Shown here: positions 53,565 through 55,852 of the stretch, piece by piece
How positions within the stretch are numbered: the stretch's first letter is position 1
How the letters are laid out: every line of letters starts with the position of its first letter
Source: Crocinitomicaceae bacterium
GTDB taxonomy: Bacteria; Bacteroidota; Bacteroidia; Flavobacteriales_D; Crocinitomicaceae
NCBI GenBank assembly: GCA_024643545.1
Contig: JAHEMR010000014.1
Coordinates: forward strand, 1 to 55,852
Reading direction: 5' to 3'
Length of the DNA: 55,852 nt
The notes under the pieces: model-generated
What the model was told of the DNA's origin: nothing
The model's database searches: none
The model's input: the letters and a program-made list of their open reading frames with translations, nothing else
Translations under genes and position numbers: made by a program

Positions 53565-54821
53565 TTAAAATGGAAGGCCCATGGTTGTGAAATACATTGA
53601 TTGAGCATTCATGCGTTTTATTTCGTGAATTTTTTGATTAAGTTTTGCTGTCATCTCCTCATTCAATTGGAAAAGATATTGGCTCACGGTAATTTTACCA
53701 TTGTCCAATTGAGTAGAATATACTTTTGAAATAGCAGCGCGTTTTTCAATAATCTGAGCATCTTTTAAGATAAGTTCATTCATTGCTTCAATTTGTTTCT
53801 CGTAGTTGATGCTCGTAAGAGTTGTATTCAATAGAAAAGCTTCACGTTGAATTTGAATCAGGTCTTTATTCAGTTCATAGCGACTTTTCTCACGCGACAA
53901 TCCATACAATGTAGAGATGTTCCAACGGACATTTATCCCGGCACTTCCAAACGCGCGAAGTTCTTGATTAATAAAGTTTGGACCTGGACGACCATAATTC
54001 CCGGCAACATTCAGCGTGATTTTTGGCAAAGCCATTTTCGTCGCCATGGAATATTTATTATCCAATAGTGATTCTTGTTGTTCTAATAAAATCAATTCGG
54101 GACGTGAAACGTTCTTTTTCTTCGAATCACCAAGTGCAACGAGATTAAATTCCGAGTCTTCTTTAATTGATTTACCCGTGAGTATGGATAAACCACGGTA
54201 AAGTGATTCTAAATTTTGATTGGTTTCAATCATATTTTGATCCAATTTCATGATTTCCACGTCAATTTCATCCAAACTACTTGACAAACTCAAACCATTT
54301 TCAATTGCCGGGATGAGGTTTTTCCTTCGGTTTATTAAATTATCCTTGAAAACAGCCAACATCTGTATATTTTCCTTACCTAAAAGCACGGAGGTATAAA
54401 GTTGGTTGACGCGGTCAATTACTTTATAAAGCTCGATTTCATTTTTTTGTTTCTCAATTGTAAGATTGGACGCTTCAATTTCACGTTGTTTTTTCGTAAT
54501 TCCACCATCAAAAATGGTTTGCTCGATAGCAAGTGAACTATTATAGGAATCATGAGGAAAATGAGTGTTAACACCAGGCAAATTTAATTGAACCACCTCT
54601 GATTGATAAACACCTTGAACATTCAGGGTGAGTTTTGGCAACCAAGATTCGTTAATCGCTCGAACATTTAATGCAGAAACTTCATTGAATAATTGATTTT
54701 GTTTGATAAGTGGGTAATTTGCTTTTGCCCAAATGACACATGAATCTAACGATATGACTCGCTGTGTTTGGCCTTGAGACCAGAGTAATAAAAATAAGGC
54801 AATGAGTGTTGGTTTTTTCAT
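53565..54821 (-). CDS. TolC-family outer-membrane channel
   Basis: The 418-residue protein has a signal peptide (to about 19) and the two-repeat, helix-rich TolC/OEP pattern: CVIWAKANYPLIKQNQLFNE early, a strand region LPKLTLNVQGVYQSEVVQL, and the second-repeat ITLNVAGNYGRPGPNFINQE and SAGINVRWNISTLYG. It forms the outer-membrane exit duct. Its ATG overlaps the tetR stop by 4 bases, and the membrane-fusion gene follows by 15 bases. Confidence 0.92.
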   Translation of the reverse strand: MKKPTLIALFLLLWSQGQTQRVISLDSCVIWAKANYPLIKQNQLFNEVSALNVRAINESWLPKLTLNVQGVYQSEVVQLNLPGVNTHFPHDSYNSSLAIEQTIFDGGITKKQREIEASNLTIEKQKNEIELYKVIDRVNQLYTSVLLGKENIQMLAVFKDNLINRRKNLIPAIENGLSLSSSLDEIDVEIMKLDQNMIETNQNLESLYRGLSILTGKSIKEDSEFNLVALGDSKKKNVSRPELILLEQQESLLDNKYSMATKMALPKITLNVAGNYGRPGPNFINQELRAFGSAGINVRWNISTLYGLSREKSRYELNKDLIQIQREAFLLNTTLTSINYEKQIEAMNELILKDAQIIEKRAAISKVYSTQLDNGKITVSQYLFQLNEEMTAKLNQKIHEIKRMNAQSMYFTTMGLPF

Positions 54822-55438
54822 ATACGGGTTTTACTTAATTTATAATGAATAAAGTCAGATATCGAGTTGAGAAGTTTCTCGTGATTAGAATCGTCCCACT
54901 GAACTCCACTACTTTGACAAATCACTTGGAAGATAGGAGCGGCAACAAATGGATAGGCGCACAACGAATGCAAGTTCATTAGAAATACGACTGGATCCAA
55001 CGAAGGAAGTTCCCCATTTTGGATACCTTCATTTAACACCGTTAATAAGGAGTACTTCTTATCCTTTTTAATTCCTTTTACTTTCAAGTGGAAAAGTGCT
55101 TGATTGCTACTGATCTCCTTTATAAGAAAGATAGACATTTGGGGATATTCTGCAAGGAAGTGTACGAATCGATTCGAATAAGTCAGAACACGCTCCATTA
55201 TAGGTAAGGATTCATCAGAGATAATTTCCATGTTTTGGAAATACCGTTCAAGCGCACCGCCAAAAACTTCGTCGAATAAACGTTCCTTATTTCGGAAGTA
55301 ATAATGTAGAAGCGCTTTGTTTATTCCCGCTTGATTTGCGATGTCTTGCATGCGCGCACCGTACAATCCTTTCTCCATGAAGATCAGCTTTGCTGCATCT
55401 AAAATAATTGCTTCAGTATTTTGATCTTTTAACTTCAT
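54818..55438 (-). CDS. TetR-family repressor of the efflux operon
   Basis: The 206-residue protein has the TetR helix-turn-helix (about 8-55: ILDAAKLIFMEKGLYGARMQ, IANQAGINKALLHYYFRNKE) and a variable ligand-binding C-terminal domain. It is first in its own operon with tolC, hlyD and the MFS gene. A palindrome, TTAACCA-AA-TGGTTAA, sits just before its start and overlaps the likely transcription start. Autorepression relieved by a pumped compound is the simplest reading. Confidence 0.92.
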   Translation of the reverse strand: MKLKDQNTEAIILDAAKLIFMEKGLYGARMQDIANQAGINKALLHYYFRNKERLFDEVFGGALERYFQNMEIISDESLPIMERVLTYSNRFVHFLAEYPQMSIFLIKEISSNQALFHLKVKGIKKDKKYSLLTVLNEGIQNGELPSLDPVVFLMNLHSLCAYPFVAAPIFQVICQSSGVQWDDSNHEKLLNSISDFIHYKLSKTRI

Positions 55439-55441
55439 GGT

Positions 55442-55457
55442 TTAACCAAATGGTTAA
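55442..55457. promoter_or_regulatory. Probable TetR operator
   Basis: TTAACCA and TGGTTAA form perfect 7-base arms around a 2-base spacer. The site ends 4 bases upstream of the tetR ATG and abuts the -7 element, so a bound dimer would block transcription start. Confidence 0.7.
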
Positions 55458-55465
55458 CAAAAGTA
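55458..55465 (-). promoter_or_regulatory. -7 element TACTTTTG of the efflux operon
   Basis: TACTTTTG on the minus strand matches TAnnTTTG and directly adjoins the operator. No convincing -33 TTTG was found at the right distance. Confidence 0.5.
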
Positions 55466-55657
55466 ATTTAAATTTCTTGAATGAATATTGTTTTGTAAAG
55501 TGTAGTCATGAAAAAATAGGTGTTTCCTGCTAATTTGACATCATGTTATCAATGAGTTAACAATTATTTTCAAAAAAGAGTAACCTTATCAAACATTTGC
55601 CGTTTCACTTTCTCGGGTCTCGAAACAAAAAAAAATAAAAAAAACTTTGAAAAAAGT

Positions 55658-55688
55658 GTTGCAGATCCAAAAAGAGTACATATCTTTG
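55658..55688 (+). promoter_or_regulatory. Strong stable-RNA promoter (probably rRNA)
   Basis: GTTG at 55658-55661 and TATCTTTG at 55681-55688 stand 19 bases apart, behind A-rich tracts (about 55625-55656) that resemble an UP element. The following GCACCC is shared with the tRNA-Leu promoter. Confidence 0.75.
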
Positions 55689-55852
55689 CACCCCGCAAGT
55701 GAGATAAACAACGGTTAATCTAGCGGCAATTAAGTCTTAAAGTTAACAGGAACGTGAGTTCCATTAACGTCTAAAGAAGTTCTTTGAAGTATTGAGAAAT
55801 AAGGAAACAGCGTTTTTAAGAAAAGAACATAATAAACATACTCGAGCTCTTA
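55689..55852 (+). other. Probable rRNA operon leader, 16S gene beyond the right edge
   Basis: About 164 bases follow the promoter with no coding frame. AGTTCTTTGAAGTATTGAGA (near 55779-55798) resembles the boxA-type antitermination element that precedes 16S genes in Bacteroidota. The 16S gene is expected to start shortly after the window. No part of the mature rRNA is recognised inside it. Confidence 0.55.

Noticed and set aside
1..55852. Insertion sequences, prophage or integrase genes
   Set aside because: No transposase, integrase or phage structural gene was recognised.

Overview
This window comes from a member of the Bacteroidota, most likely Flavobacteriales and close to Crocinitomicaceae/Fluviicola. 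The genus is inferred, not shown. Supporting signs are the low GC content, many secreted proteins ending in type IX secretion (T9SS) sorting domains of type A (YPNP... endings) and one of type B (gliding-motility type), TAnnTTTG promoter elements, weak Shine-Dalgarno sequences, a DUF3098 gene next to ftsX, and a TonB-dependent receptor with a carboxypeptidase-regulatory-like N-terminus.

Layout. 1-2383: a large secreted protein cut by the left edge. 2437-5536: group III truncated hemoglobin, then a packed ftsX-DUF3098-uppP-truB envelope/tRNA-modification unit. 5526-9079: a small basic protein, a Tat-type LD-carboxypeptidase, a coiled-coil secreted protein, tRNA-Leu(CAA) and a Ppx/GppA phosphatase. 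9352-24869: a large block of nine surface-protein genes. It holds four paralogs of a secreted domain I cannot name (here called VEKYYV), a TonB-dependent receptor, a FISUMP lipoprotein, an outer-membrane barrel, and proteins with cohesin-, dockerin-, Ig- and PKD-like modules. 24977-34807: LpxH-like phosphoesterase, a MurG-like glycosyltransferase, polyphosphate kinase, a MORN-repeat protein, a type B T9SS protein, a beta-helix protein and an S15/CocE peptidase. 35219-37495: initiator tRNA and methionyl-tRNA synthetase. 37608-42491: a PA-domain T9SS protein, a PiT phosphate transporter with its DUF47 partner, and superoxide dismutase. 42623-44515: YgiQ radical SAM protein. 44586-49208: a possible extracytoplasmic redox locus (DUF5777 barrel, YceI, membrane protein, mono-heme lipoprotein, TPR protein, T9SS-sorted DUF2271 protein, ApbE flavin transferase). 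49233-50826: an ECF sigma factor with its probable membrane partner. 50885-55438: a TetR-controlled tripartite efflux operon. 55658-55852: promoter and leader of what looks like an rRNA operon starting just past the right edge.

The most promising material for a new system is the VEKYYV block (9352-23550), whose first six genes look like one transcription unit, and the redox-like locus at 44586-49208. All functional statements rest on reading translated sequence and recalled family features; no searches were run.
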